Assembly: GCA_030650525.1 (NCBI GenBank) | Contig: JAUSDQ010000300.1 | Location: 1 to 36,248, forward strand | Reading direction: 5' to 3' | DNA length: 36,248 bases | Source: Sulfuricaulis sp. | GTDB lineage: Bacteria; Pseudomonadota; Gammaproteobacteria; Acidiferrobacterales; Sulfurifustaceae | In this document: positions 1 to 7,851 of the stretch, one piece after another | Layout of the letters: every line of letters starts with the position of its first letter | Position numbering within the stretch: the stretch's first letter is position 1 | The notes under the pieces: model-generated | Seen by the model: the letters and a program-made list of their open reading frames with translations, nothing else | The model's database searches: none | What the model was told of the DNA's origin: nothing | Position numbers and translations under genes: made by a program

Positions 1-92
1 GTCTTCAAAAACTCATCGCGCCGAGTGGGCTTGCGGTAGTTCTCGAACGTCTGGTCGGCTGCCATGGCAAGGGTTTGTTGTTTCATCGGCAT
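1..92 (-). CDS. IS5-like transposase, N-terminal fragment (cut by window edge)
   Basis: Read on the minus strand from ATG at 92 (or the in-frame ATG at 86), the first 30 or so residues include MKQQTLAMAADQ and then NYRKPTRRDEFL. This resembles the opening of IS5-group DDE transposases, which typically start with MKQ..LA, a short aromatic patch and a K(P/T)TRR..FL motif. Only the N-terminus is inside the window, so the catalytic residues cannot be checked. The element end must lie between 93 and 137, right behind the stop codon of the acyl-CoA dehydrogenase gene. I could not recognise the terminal inverted repeat. The family assignment rests on about 30 residues. Confidence 0.6.
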   Translation of the reverse strand, partial: MPMKQQTLAMAADQTFENYRKPTRRDEFLK

Positions 93-137
93 GTAACGCT
101 TCAATCCTCTTTAGCGTGGACCTTAATCATCAAATCC

Positions 138-1406
138 TTAATGTGACACCGAAGGAGAATCTGTAATCATGTAGTTCATGGACGAAGAACCCATCCGGGT
201 TTTTGCCAGCTTGATCTCGTGACCTGCCACAAGCCTGAGGTGGACCTCGTCCGGACCATCAATAAATCGCAACGCCCGGCCCCAACTCCACAAATCGGCC
301 AAGGGTGTATCGGGTGTCAGGCCCATGGCCCCGAATACCTGCATGGCGCGGTCGAGAACTCGTGTTTGAAGCCTGCCGGCCATAACCTTGATGGCGGAGA
401 CGTCAACTCGCGCGGCAGCATTGCCACCACGGTCAATCCGGTCAGCCGCACGGAGTACCAGCAAACGGGCCTGGTCAATCTCGATGCGAGACTCAGCGAT
501 CCAGTCCTGCACGTTTGCGTATTCATTGAGGTATCGACCGAATGTGCGCCGCTCCAACGACCTCTCGCACATCAACTCCAGCGCAAGTTCGCACTGACCG
601 ATGGTTCGCATGCAATGGTGCACACGGCCTGGGCCCAGTCGTGCCTGAGCCAAGGCAAAACCCTTGCCTTCTTCCCCCAAAAGGTTGGTCACAGGCACTC
701 TGACGCCGCGGAACAGCAGTTCACAATGTCCATCAATGGCCACGTGATTCATGATCGGCATATTTCGGACCACGGTGAGACCAGGTGTTCCCATCGGGAC
801 GAGAACCATGGAATGGCTCTCGTGCTTCGACCTGTTCTCGTCGTCAGCCATCCGCCCCATGACGATCAGGAACTTGCAGTCAGGATGGACAGCCCCAGTA
901 ATGAACCATTTTCGTCCATTGATGACGTAGTCATCACCTTCGCGGCGAATCGTCGTCTGGATATTGGTCGCATCTGAAGACGCGACGTCGGGTTCGGTCA
1001 TTGCAAAAGCCGAGCGGATTTCACCATGCAACAAGGGCTGCAGCCACTGAACATTCTGCTCCGGTGTCGCGAAGAGATGAAGCAACTCCATGTTTCCAGT
1101 GTCAGGTGCGTTGCAGTTAAATACCTCGGATGCCCATGGGATGCGGCCGATAATCTCCGCCAACGGTGCGTACTCAATGTTCTTCAAGCGAGTACCAGGT
1201 TCATCATCACGCAGCGCAGGTAGAAAGATGTTCCACAAGCCCTCATCTTTCGCCAGGGACTTCAAATTGCTCATCAACTCGGACGGGTAGCGCCCGGCGC
1301 CCGCCTCCGTGTGCCATTCCCGGTTATGTGGCACAACATACTTGTCCATGAATGTCTGGACACGTGTGCGCATCAATTCTGTGTGTTCTGAATATTCAAA
1401 GTTCAT
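138..1406 (-). CDS. Acyl-CoA dehydrogenase (ACAD10/11- or CaiA-like)
   Basis: A FAD-dependent acyl-CoA dehydrogenase of 422 residues, expected to introduce a 2,3-double bond into an acyl-CoA and pass electrons to ETF. I chose ATG 1406 (MNFEYSEHTELM) because the family N-terminus begins there; the upstream 57 codons of the open frame have no family character and overlap the crotonase. Visible family marks are FAMTEPDVASSDATN (flavin/substrate loop), NGRKWFITGA, GPGRVHHCMRTIGQ and, near the C-terminus, FIDGPDEVHL. In the last motif an Asp stands where medium-chain enzymes carry the catalytic Glu, which is usual for the ACAD10/11 branch. It is the last gene of a minus-strand operon, 40 nt after the crotonase, and is paralogous to the gene at 27013. 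The substrate is unknown; context suggests an aryl-alkyl or ring-derived acyl-CoA. Confidence 0.9.
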   Translation of the reverse strand: MNFEYSEHTELMRTRVQTFMDKYVVPHNREWHTEAGAGRYPSELMSNLKSLAKDEGLWNIFLPALRDDEPGTRLKNIEYAPLAEIIGRIPWASEVFNCNAPDTGNMELLHLFATPEQNVQWLQPLLHGEIRSAFAMTEPDVASSDATNIQTTIRREGDDYVINGRKWFITGAVHPDCKFLIVMGRMADDENRSKHESHSMVLVPMGTPGLTVVRNMPIMNHVAIDGHCELLFRGVRVPVTNLLGEEGKGFALAQARLGPGRVHHCMRTIGQCELALELMCERSLERRTFGRYLNEYANVQDWIAESRIEIDQARLLVLRAADRIDRGGNAAARVDVSAIKVMAGRLQTRVLDRAMQVFGAMGLTPDTPLADLWSWGRALRFIDGPDEVHLRLVAGHEIKLAKTRMGSSSMNYMITDSPSVSH

Positions 1407-1446
1407 GGTTCGGATCTCAATTGTTCTTGCCTCGGGAGGCTGACCA

Positions 1447-2319
1447 CTACCAAGGGTAGACGGCCGGCATGTCTTTGGAAGGCTTGGCTTTGAAGTCTGG
1501 TTTGCGGCGCGCCAAGAACGCCGCCACGCCCTCCTTGCCGTCTTGCAGACTGGTTTGAAATACGCCAAGGGACTCAACCTTGTGGGCTAGAACTGCTTCG
1601 TCCTGGCCCATGCTCCGGTAGACCATTTGACGAATCATTGCAACCGAAACTGCTGACTTCCCGTCAATGAAGCTTTGGGCCAGGCCAAATGCAGATTCCA
1701 TCAACTTATCGGCCGGAAACACATCTCGAATCAAACCCCCTCGCTTGCCCTCGTCCGCGGTAAATGGGTCCGCACGGTACATCCACTCAAGCGCCTGCGA
1801 AATGCCCACGAGCTTTGGCAGCAACCAGGTAGAGCAAGCCTCCGGCACGATGCCAACCCTGCCAAAAACGAAGCCGATGCGAGCAGCGTCGGACGCCAGT
1901 CTGACATCCATCGCTAAAGTCATGGTTGCGCCAATACCGACCGCGGGACCATTGATGGCTGCGATGACCGGCTTTTTGCACTGGAGGATTGCCAATGCAA
2001 CCCTGCCTCCACTGTCACGCACACCGTCGGCATACTCAGGGGTTCGATAACGGTCATCCATATCGGCCAGCGTAAGATGCTTCGATTCGTCAAGCCCAAA
2101 TACGTTACCGGCCGCTGACAGGTCCATGCCGGCGCAGAATGCCCTGCCTTCACCCGTGACAATGATCACTCGGACGGTATCGTCCTCGCTGCTTTCCGAG
2201 AAGACTCGGATCAACTCTTCAGCCATTACCAGGGTAAAAGCATTGAGCCGGTCAGGGCGACTCAACTTGATGACCCTGACGTTCTCCTTGTCAGCGATGT
2301 CCAATGTCGTGTAAGTCAC
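1447..2319 (-). CDS. Enoyl-CoA hydratase/isomerase (crotonase family)
   Basis: A crotonase-superfamily protein of 290 residues (family usual 255-290). It would hydrate or isomerise an enoyl-CoA, the step after the neighbouring acyl-CoA dehydrogenase. Visible marks are LSRPDRLNAFT near the N-terminus, GRAFCAGMDLS (CoA and first oxyanion-hole segment), AAINGPAVGIGATMTLAMD (second oxyanion-hole segment) and GIVPEACSTWLLPKLVG, where the PE acid is a candidate catalytic residue, followed by the Glu in ALEWMY. An insert of about 25 residues (NVFGLDESKHLTLADMDDRY) follows the CAGMDLS loop and should shape the acyl pocket. It lies 11 nt downstream of the kinase remnant and 40 nt before the dehydrogenase, so the three form one transcription unit. 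Reaction type is confident, substrate is not. Confidence 0.9.
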   Translation of the reverse strand: MTYTTLDIADKENVRVIKLSRPDRLNAFTLVMAEELIRVFSESSEDDTVRVIIVTGEGRAFCAGMDLSAAGNVFGLDESKHLTLADMDDRYRTPEYADGVRDSGGRVALAILQCKKPVIAAINGPAVGIGATMTLAMDVRLASDAARIGFVFGRVGIVPEACSTWLLPKLVGISQALEWMYRADPFTADEGKRGGLIRDVFPADKLMESAFGLAQSFIDGKSAVSVAMIRQMVYRSMGQDEAVLAHKVESLGVFQTSLQDGKEGVAAFLARRKPDFKAKPSKDMPAVYPW

Positions 2320-2330
2320 AGAAGGTCCCT

Positions 2331-2726
2331 TTATTTCCAGCTCTGAGGCGCCTGTGGGTCGTCAATCAATTCAACCGCTCGTTGCGCGAATTTTCCAGCC
2401 AGTGCCCCCATCTCGGCGGCGTTTCCTGCCGCGGCAGTTCCGGCCTTTGCACGAGACTTGATTCCTTCAAAGATCACTGCCATGCGGAACAGCGAAAAAG
2501 CAAGATGGAACGGGGTCAGCTCCTCGTCATGGCCTCCCGCGGCTCGATACCTGACCAGGTATGCGGCTTGACTTGGCAACCCAAGCGCATGATGGTCAAG
2601 TCCAAGAATAGGATTGGACTGGCCACCGCCGATTCGCTCGGCGACTGGGGAGCCATGAATATCTGGCATTGCACTGTGCAGATAGCTGCCCAGCCGCTCT
2701 AAATCCATGCCCAGGTTGGTTGTCAT
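2331..2726 (-). pseudogene. APH-type phosphotransferase with the kinase core deleted
   Basis: A reading frame of 131 residues starting at ATG 2726. Residues 8-40 (LERLGSYLHSAMPDIHGSP...GGGQSNP) match the N-terminus of the aminoglycoside-phosphotransferase-like proteins that accompany ACAD10/11-type dehydrogenases. The next segment (LGLPSQAAYLVRYRAAGG...FHLAFSLFRMAVIFEGI) matches the C-terminal part of the same family. The roughly 200 residues that should lie between, with the ATP lysine, the catalytic HGD loop and the metal-binding DxE/D, are absent. The frame is still open across the join. Full-length relatives are about 340-350 residues. It is probably a non-functional deletion product, although it still heads the operon and follows a copy of the shared promoter motif. 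A small scaffold role cannot be ruled out. Confidence 0.75.
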
Positions 2727-2779
2727 GAAGCCTATTTGTGATTTTGACTTGGGCAACTCTAACGGGCGGGCGCGCACAA

Positions 2780-2798
2780 ATCGTCGTCCAATCCGACA
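2780..2798 (-). promoter_or_regulatory. Shared operator-like motif, site for the 138-2726 operon
   Basis: On the minus strand the bases read TGTCGGATTGGACGACGAT. This fits the pattern TGTC-N6-GAC found upstream of five other units in the window. The site ends 53 nt before ATG 2726 and is preceded by AAC, as at the two binding-protein promoters. It is the most divergent of the six in its central N6. A regulator-binding role is inferred from recurrence and placement only. Confidence 0.5.
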
Positions 2799-3043
2799 GT
2801 TGAAAACTGCGCCGTGAGGCCTGACTGGCAGGCGCCCAAGCGTATGTCACCTGCCGCCTGGCCATGCGACCGGGCAAGCGTCGTTCCTTGAACAGGGAAG
2901 GCGAAGCTGACGCCATGATCGACAAGGCGGCGCCTTATACTTGTGGCCAATATGAACGGATGACCAGTCGATGGCGTTGGCATGTCGGCGAACGGTGTCC
3001 AGTGGAAGATCCGAAAACCGGCCCCTAGGAGGGGAGAAGATTG
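2799..3043. other. Intergenic stretch, no gene recognised
   Basis: No convincing coding sequence on either strand. A strong ribosome-binding-like AGGAGGGGAGAAG at about 3027-3039 sits in front of the acyl-CoA dehydrogenase remnant. TGTCCAGTGGAAGAT at 2996 may be a decayed copy of the shared motif, but it lacks the GAC half and is weak. Confidence 0.4.
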
Positions 3044-3222
3044 ATGCGACGACTAATATTCGAAGCGGAACACGCCACCTTCACGAAAGTGAATGACGGT
3101 TCTTCCGGCGCGAGATCGACCAGAATGCCCACCGCAAGTCGGGTGGTCAGGGCCATCTGCTGATGTGGGCCAACGAGCAGCATGGTGGGGTGGGCGTGTC
3201 AGACTTTGGCCACGAACGGATG
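3044..3222 (+). pseudogene. Acyl-CoA dehydrogenase, 5' remnant with frameshift
   Basis: ATG 3044 follows a strong Shine-Dalgarno and opens with MRRLIFEAEHATFTK, a typical start of long-chain-type acyl-CoA dehydrogenases. The frame hits a stop at about 3164. From about 3093 another frame continues the same family pattern: FFRREIDQNAHR, then HLLMWANEQHGGVGVSDFG, which corresponds to the G-x-L-x-x-x-x-x-E-x-Y/H-G-G-x-G segment of the family N-terminal domain. Homology fades after about 3222. So there is an N-terminal piece of roughly 60 residues broken by at least one frameshift and lacking everything downstream. The kept ribosome-binding site suggests a relatively recent loss. Confidence 0.65.
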
Positions 3223-3326
3223 GTGTGCCAAGGGACCCATCACGTGGGGCGACGCAGTGACCGGCTTCAAGTACCTAACGCATTCGCTGGCCGCGCGCCG
3301 GGCCTGGACGAAAGCAAGATTTCGCG

Positions 3327-4262
3327 GTGAAACGGACCCGATCGGACCTGCTGCCGCTGGCTCGCGCTTTGGAGGTGATTGGCGACCCCTGGAGCTTTTT
3401 AATTGTCCAGGAGGCGTTTTTCGGTGTACGGCGTTTCGAGGCGTTCCAGCGCAATTTGGGCATCTCGCGCAAGACCCTGGCTGATCGCCTGAACCGGCTT
3501 CAGGAACGGGGGCTGCTATCCAAAGTCATCTATGAGGCGCGACCACCTCGCTACGAATATCGCCTGACGCCTTCCAGTCGTGACACCTATGCGTATGCGC
3601 TGTGCCTGATGCGCTGGGGCAATGAGTGGCAGGCCGATGCACAAGGACCTCCGGTGGTCCTGCATCACAAGCCCTGTGGGCACCCCTTGACGCCGCTGGC
3701 CGTTTGCGGCGCCTGCGCCATGGAACTTCGCGCCGCCGACATGGAGATCAGTCCGAGCACCGTCACCGTCCCCCTGGCATCGACGAACACCCCGGTGCGA
3801 TCCTCTTCGCGACCAGAGTTGTACACCGCTGGCCGCCCCTCGTCGATCAGCCGCGCGGTTGCCGTCATCGGTGATCGTTGGGGGTTTTTCGTGCTGTGGT
3901 TGTCATTGGCCGGAATCACGCGGTTCGATCAGTTCCACGAAATCCTTGGCGTTGCCCGTACCGTGCTCGCGGCTCGTCTGGACAGTCTGATTGATCTGGG
4001 TTTGTTTGAGCGGCGCCCGTATCAGGAACGGCCGCCACGATACGATTACTGTCTTACAGAAAAGGGCCGCGCACTTTGCCCTGCACTCCTCGCCATGTTC
4101 GATTGGAGCGTGCGCTGGCATGAACACGGTGCCTTTACCGCTTCCATTCACGTGCTGCACCGTCCCTGCGGCAGCGGCCTGCGGATGAAAGTCGTGTGCG
4201 AGCACTGCCGTGAAGTCGTGCAAGCGCGCGACGTCGAGGTTGGCGCTCAAAGAAGCTGGTAG
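3327..4262 (+). CDS. Transcriptional regulator with two HxlR-type winged-helix domains
   Basis: A protein of 311 residues starting with GTG 3327 (MKRTRSDLLPLARALEVIGDPW). Residues about 9-105 and 172-265 are each an HxlR/MarR-like winged helix. Paired segments are ALEVIGDPWSFLIVQEAFFG / AVAVIGDRWGFFVLWLSLAG, then FEAFQRNLGISRKTLADRL / FDQFHEILGVARTVLAARL, then wing motifs RPPRYEYRLT / RPPRYDYCLT. Each is followed by a Cys-rich ribbon: HKPCGHPLTPLAVCGAC and HRPCGSGLRMKVVCEHC, a CG...C..C pattern that could bind a metal. Single-domain HxlR proteins dimerise; here both halves are in one chain. It lies 262 nt upstream of the reductase operon in the same direction and is the only regulator in the window, so it is the best candidate for controlling the cluster. 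The effector is unknown. Confidence 0.88.
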   Translation: MKRTRSDLLPLARALEVIGDPWSFLIVQEAFFGVRRFEAFQRNLGISRKTLADRLNRLQERGLLSKVIYEARPPRYEYRLTPSSRDTYAYALCLMRWGNEWQADAQGPPVVLHHKPCGHPLTPLAVCGACAMELRAADMEISPSTVTVPLASTNTPVRSSSRPELYTAGRPSSISRAVAVIGDRWGFFVLWLSLAGITRFDQFHEILGVARTVLAARLDSLIDLGLFERRPYQERPPRYDYCLTEKGRALCPALLAMFDWSVRWHEHGAFTASIHVLHRPCGSGLRMKVVCEHCREVVQARDVEVGAQRSW

Positions 4263-4410
4263 ACGGATTTTCACGGTCGTTCGGCGTTCGTCGCTCGTTA
4301 ACGTTTTAAATGACCTGTCGTTGTTTTTCTCGGGTCGATTCCCGGCGCTCCTTTTCCATACAGTGGATTCAGGCCTGAAGTTAAAAAACTGTCGGTCAAA
4401 TCATCAAAAG

Positions 4411-4429
4411 TGTCGCTTTGGACTATAGG
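4411..4429 (+). promoter_or_regulatory. Shared operator-like motif, site for the reductase operon
   Basis: The bases TGTCGCTTTGGACTATAGG fit the pattern TGTC-N6-GAC. The first 13 bases are identical to those at 26931. The site lies 114 nt (first base to ATG) before bzdN. A further half-site AACTGTC lies at about 4387-4393. Binding is inferred. Confidence 0.55.
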
Positions 4430-4438
4430 CAGTCCAAA
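4417..4438. promoter_or_regulatory. Perfect 8-bp inverted repeat in the bzdN promoter region
   Basis: TTTGGACT (4417-4424), spacer ATAGGC, AGTCCAAA (4431-4438). The dyad overlaps the shared TGTC-N6-GAC motif and lies about 90 nt before the bzdN start. It is a plausible operator for a dimeric regulator or for the two-domain HxlR protein. No U-tract follows, so a terminator is less likely. Confidence 0.5.
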
Positions 4439-4524
4439 ATCTAGTTAGTAGCATTAAGAAACTGACTTGGCAGTAGGGTCAGTATTCCGAGCCACACCGG
4501 TGCTCGATTACCAGGAGACAGCAA

Positions 4525-5661
4525 ATGAAGAGCATGTTTGACCAGTTCAAAAACTGGTACGAAAAGCGGCACGACTACGCCCGCGACTGGAAGAAACGCA
4601 CTGGCGGCCAGGTGGTGGCGACGATGTGCACCTACACGCCCGAGGAGGTGCTGATGGCTGCCGGCATGCTGCCAGTGCGTGTGCTCGGCTCCCACGAACC
4701 GCAGAACGTCACCGAGCCGCATATCTTCGCCATGTATTGCCCGTTCAGCCGCGATTCGCTGGCACAGGGTCTGCTGGGTCGCTACGATTACTGCGAGGGC
4801 GTGACCCTGACCGCATCCTGCCTGCACTATCGCAATACCTTCAATTCCTGGCGCATGCATGTGCCGACGGTGAAGTGGGACTACATGATCCCCATGCCCA
4901 ACGAGGTGCAGTCGCCCCACGCCAAGGCCCATCATCGTGCGCTGGTCGCGAAGTTCCGCACCTTCGTCGAAGGTCTGGTCGGCAAGCCGGTCACCGATGC
5001 CGATCTGAACGGCGCCATCGACACCATCAACGAAAACCGCCGCCTGCTGCGCGAGCTGTATGACTACCGCAAGGAAAGCAATCCGCGCGTCAGCGGGACG
5101 GAAGCCCTCTATGCATCGCTGACCGCCCAGTTCGTAGACAAGGCCGAGCACAACAAGGAACTCCGCCGTGTGCTGGCCGAGCTGCCCAATCGTCCGCGCG
5201 ACCGCGAGGAAGGCGTACGCTTCATGACCATTGGATCGGAAAACGACGACGTTTCGTTCATGGCCATGGTCGAGTCGGTCGGCTCCACCATCGTCATTGA
5301 CGACCAATGCTCGGGTAGCCGCTACTTCTGGAACGAGGCACGCCTGCACGACGATCCCATCACCACCATCGCCGACCGTTATTGCGAACGCCCGGCCTGC
5401 CCGACCAAGGACTATCCGGCGCATACGCGCTTCGATCATGTGTTGACGTTGGCCAAGGATTACAACGCGAAGGCCGCGATCTTCTTGCAGCAGAAATTTT
5501 GCGATCCGCACGAGGGCGACTATCCCGATCTCAAGAAGCACCTGGAAAGCAATGGCATTCCGACGCTGTTCCTCGAATTCGACGCCACCAATCCCATCGG
5601 TCCCTTCCGCATTCGGGTCGAGGCCTTCCTCGAAACGCTGCGCGAAGACGAATTGTTCTAA
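4525..5661 (+). CDS. bzdN: Benzoyl-CoA reductase subunit, BcrC/BzdN type
   Basis: A protein of 378 residues of the 2-hydroxyacyl-CoA dehydratase D-component family (HgdB/BcrC). In class I benzoyl-CoA reductase this subunit and the BzdO type form the catalytic half that binds the aryl-CoA and reduces the ring, using electrons driven in by ATP hydrolysis. Cys35 (VATMCTYTPEE), Cys72 (MYCPFSRDS), Cys90 and Cys99 are the N-terminal cysteines likely to ligate the [4Fe-4S] cluster, and further cysteines occur in ERPACPTKDYP and QQKFCDPHEGDYP. Its length fits BzdN/BcrC. The start has a good Shine-Dalgarno (AGGAGA). It is first in an operon with 14 nt to the next gene. The Azoarcus (Bzd) subtype is inferred from the two short ATPases downstream. 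Substituted benzoyl-CoAs, as in 3-methylbenzoyl-CoA reductases of the same subtype, are possible substrates. Confidence 0.92.
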   Translation: MKSMFDQFKNWYEKRHDYARDWKKRTGGQVVATMCTYTPEEVLMAAGMLPVRVLGSHEPQNVTEPHIFAMYCPFSRDSLAQGLLGRYDYCEGVTLTASCLHYRNTFNSWRMHVPTVKWDYMIPMPNEVQSPHAKAHHRALVAKFRTFVEGLVGKPVTDADLNGAIDTINENRRLLRELYDYRKESNPRVSGTEALYASLTAQFVDKAEHNKELRRVLAELPNRPRDREEGVRFMTIGSENDDVSFMAMVESVGSTIVIDDQCSGSRYFWNEARLHDDPITTIADRYCERPACPTKDYPAHTRFDHVLTLAKDYNAKAAIFLQQKFCDPHEGDYPDLKKHLESNGIPTLFLEFDATNPIGPFRIRVEAFLETLREDELF

Positions 5662-5675
5662 AGGAGTAAAGCAAC

Positions 5676-6986
5676 ATGGCAAGATATCCCACCGAGCCGA
5701 TCAAGTGCTGGAAGAAGGTCAAGGAGTTGCGCGACAACTACTACCGCAACTATGCGCAGGCTCATGAAAAGGGCGGCATCCGCTGGTCTGGGTCAGCCTC
5801 GGCCATCGATGCGATTCCGGCCGGCCTGGGCAACGACGTCTATTCACTCACGGGCGAACCCTACGGCGCCTCGGTGTCCACCGATCACAAATTCAACAAG
5901 CAGTGCCAGGACGCCGCCGAGGCCGCGGGCTTCTCGCGCGACCTGTGTGCCTACATGCGAACCTACTGGGGTTCGATGATGCTCGACAAGTACGGCTTTG
6001 GCGGCTCCTTTCCGAAGCCGGATTTCATCTACCAGGCGGTGTCCTGCTGCTCCCACTCCAAGTGGTACCAATTCGTCTCGGACTACGAGAAGGTCCCGGC
6101 GTTCTTCATGGACCTTGCCATTGGCACCTACACCGATGGTATGAAAGACAGTGGCTTTACCTATGTCTACAACCAGTCCATGGAGAGCATCGAGTGGATG
6201 GAGAAAGTGACTGGCCGACGGTTCGACGACGAACTGTTCATCGAGGCGGTGAGGAACACCATGCGAACGACTTCCTTGTGGGCGCAAATCTGCCAGCTCA
6301 ATCAGGCGAAGCCGGCGCCACTCGACGAAAAGTCGATGTATGCCTTTTACGTCCTGGCAACGCTGTCAAAGTCTTCCAAGTGGTGCGCCGATTTCTACGA
6401 GGAACTCCTTGACGAGATGAAGGACCGGGTTGCCCGTGGCATTGCCGCGGTGCCCAATGAACGCTGCCGGATCATGTCGGACTCGCAGCCGCCCTGGGGC
6501 TTTTTGCGCATGTTTCGCTATCTCGAGGAGTATGGCGTCGTGTCAATCGGTTCCTTCTACACCTTTGCCTTGCAGACGCCCTGGACCAAGGACGAGAATG
6601 GTCGTTGGGCTCCGGCGACACCGCCGTGGGAGCGTGGCATTGAGATGAATACCCGAGAACAGGCGATGGAGCAATTGATCCACTGGGATCTGTCCAAACA
6701 AATTTCGCACCAGGCCTTTGATCCGCGCATCAAGTCCGATTTCATGCTGAAGATGGTCAAGGAGTGGGACGTCGACGGGGTCATCATGCATTTGAACCGG
6801 GGCTGCGAGGGCGTGTCGCTGGGCGCGATGGAAAATCGCATCGCCATCGCCGAGGCCGGCGTGCCGATCATGACTTACGAGGGAAACATGGGCGACGACC
6901 GCGAGTTCGACGAGGGGCGCACGCAAAATCGGATCGATTCGTTCATGGAAACCCTTGGCCTGAAACGCGACTTCGCGCACGCTTGA
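5676..6986 (+). CDS. bzdO: Benzoyl-CoA reductase subunit, BcrB/BzdO type
   Basis: A protein of 436 residues of the same dehydratase/reductase superfamily (HgdA/BcrB). It pairs with BzdN to form the substrate-binding, ring-reducing module. Cys91 ([12 protein letters not shown]), the CC pair at 124-125 ([13 protein letters not shown]) and a C-terminal cysteine in [17 protein letters not shown] sit in positions typical of iron-sulfur ligation in this family. The tail [21 protein letters not shown] is characteristic of the large subunit: its D-x-R-x-F-D-E-x-R-x-x-x-R pattern is shared by HgdA/BcrB proteins. A Shine-Dalgarno AAAGGAG precedes ATG 5676. Its TGA overlaps an ATG (TGATG), but the better start of the next gene is 24 nt further on. 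Confidence 0.92.
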   Translation: MARYPTEPIKCWKKVKELRDNYYRNYAQAHEKGGIRWSGSASAIDAIPAGLGNDVYSLTGEPYGASVSTDHKFNKQCQDAAEAAGFSRDLCAYMRTYWGSMMLDKYGFGGSFPKPDFIYQAVSCCSHSKWYQFVSDYEKVPAFFMDLAIGTYTDGMKDSGFTYVYNQSMESIEWMEKVTGRRFDDELFIEAVRNTMRTTSLWAQICQLNQAKPAPLDEKSMYAFYVLATLSKSSKWCADFYEELLDEMKDRVARGIAAVPNERCRIMSDSQPPWGFLRMFRYLEEYGVVSIGSFYTFALQTPWTKDENGRWAPATPPWERGIEMNTREQAMEQLIHWDLSKQISHQAFDPRIKSDFMLKMVKEWDVDGVIMHLNRGCEGVSLGAMENRIAIAEAGVPIMTYEGNMGDDREFDEGRTQNRIDSFMETLGLKRDFAHA

Positions 6987-7009
6987 TGAACAAGGAAGGA
7001 CCGAAGAAA

Positions 7010-7819
7010 ATGATTACCGCTGGAATTGACATGGGGTCGCGCACCGTGAAAGTGGTGTTCCTCGAAGAGCTCTCGGCACCGGACGCACCGCAATTGAAGT
7101 GGGGCGTCAAGGGCAAGCACATCATGTTCCCCGACGAACTCGACATGGACGAGGCGGCGGAGAAGGCGCTGAACGACGGCCTCGCGGCAGCGGGTTTGCA
7201 GCGCGAGCAAATCAACCGCGTGGTCTCGACCGGCGTTGGACGCAAACAGGTGAGGTTCGCCCATGACAACGTCACCGAGGTCGCATCGGGCGCGCGCGGC
7301 GCGGTCTTCATGTGCCCAACCGCCAGAACCGTGATCGACGTGGGGGCCGAGGAGGGGCGCGGCCTCAAGGCCAGCGCGGAAGGCCGCGCGATTGATTTCG
7401 CCGGCAATGAAAAATGCGCCGCCGGCGCTGGCGCCTTCGCCGAATCCATGGCGCGCGCGCTGCAACTCTCGCTGAAGGATTTTGGTGATGCCAGCCTGCG
7501 CTCGGACAAGGTGATTCCCATGAACGCGCAGTGCACGGTTTTCGCTGAATCCGAGGTGGTTTCCCTGATTCACTCCTCAATACCCAAGGAGGACATCGCC
7601 AAGTCGGTGCTCGACGCCGTTGCCAGCCGCGTCTGCGCCATGGTGCGCCGTGTCGGCATTGACGGTGACGTCATCCTAATTGGCGGCATGGTGAATAACG
7701 CTGGCTTCGTGCAGTCGCTGAAGCTGTCGCTGGGCATCGACCAAATCAAACTGCCCGAAATGCCCGAGTACATCAGTGCATTGGGCGCGGCCCTGATCGC
7801 CGCCGAGCACACGGCCTGA
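7010..7819 (+). CDS. bzdP: Benzoyl-CoA reductase ATPase subunit, BcrD/BzdP type
   Basis: An ASKHA-fold activator ATPase of 269 residues (BcrAD/BadFG/HgdC family). It hydrolyses ATP to push electrons through a [4Fe-4S] cluster into the BzdNO module. Phosphate-binding segments are GIDMGSRTVK (5-14) and STGVGR (73-78). Cys136 (NEKCAAGAG) and Cys175 (NAQCTVFAESE) are the cysteines that in HgdC-type dimers bridge one cluster between two subunits. The third nucleotide motif reads DVGAEEG (110-116) instead of D-x-G-G-Q-D, a deviation I associate with the BcrD branch. ATG 7010 is preferred because AAGGAAGGA lies just upstream; ATG 6986 overlaps the bzdO stop and would add eight residues. The short length, without the insert of Thauera BcrA, supports the Azoarcus subtype. 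Confidence 0.88.
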   Translation: MITAGIDMGSRTVKVVFLEELSAPDAPQLKWGVKGKHIMFPDELDMDEAAEKALNDGLAAAGLQREQINRVVSTGVGRKQVRFAHDNVTEVASGARGAVFMCPTARTVIDVGAEEGRGLKASAEGRAIDFAGNEKCAAGAGAFAESMARALQLSLKDFGDASLRSDKVIPMNAQCTVFAESEVVSLIHSSIPKEDIAKSVLDAVASRVCAMVRRVGIDGDVILIGGMVNNAGFVQSLKLSLGIDQIKLPEMPEYISALGAALIAAEHTA

Positions 7820-7851
7820 GCGGCCAGCCACCATACTGAAAGGAAATCGAC

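Noticed and set aside
2996-3010. Possible seventh copy of the shared promoter motif before the dehydrogenase remnant
   Set aside because: TGTCCAGTGGAAGAT lacks the GAC half and needs a gap to align, so it is not counted among the six.
4441-5682. Long minus-strand open frame opposite bzdN
   Set aside because: It mirrors the codon pattern of a GC-rich real gene; the plus strand has clear family motifs and a ribosome-binding site, the minus frame has none.
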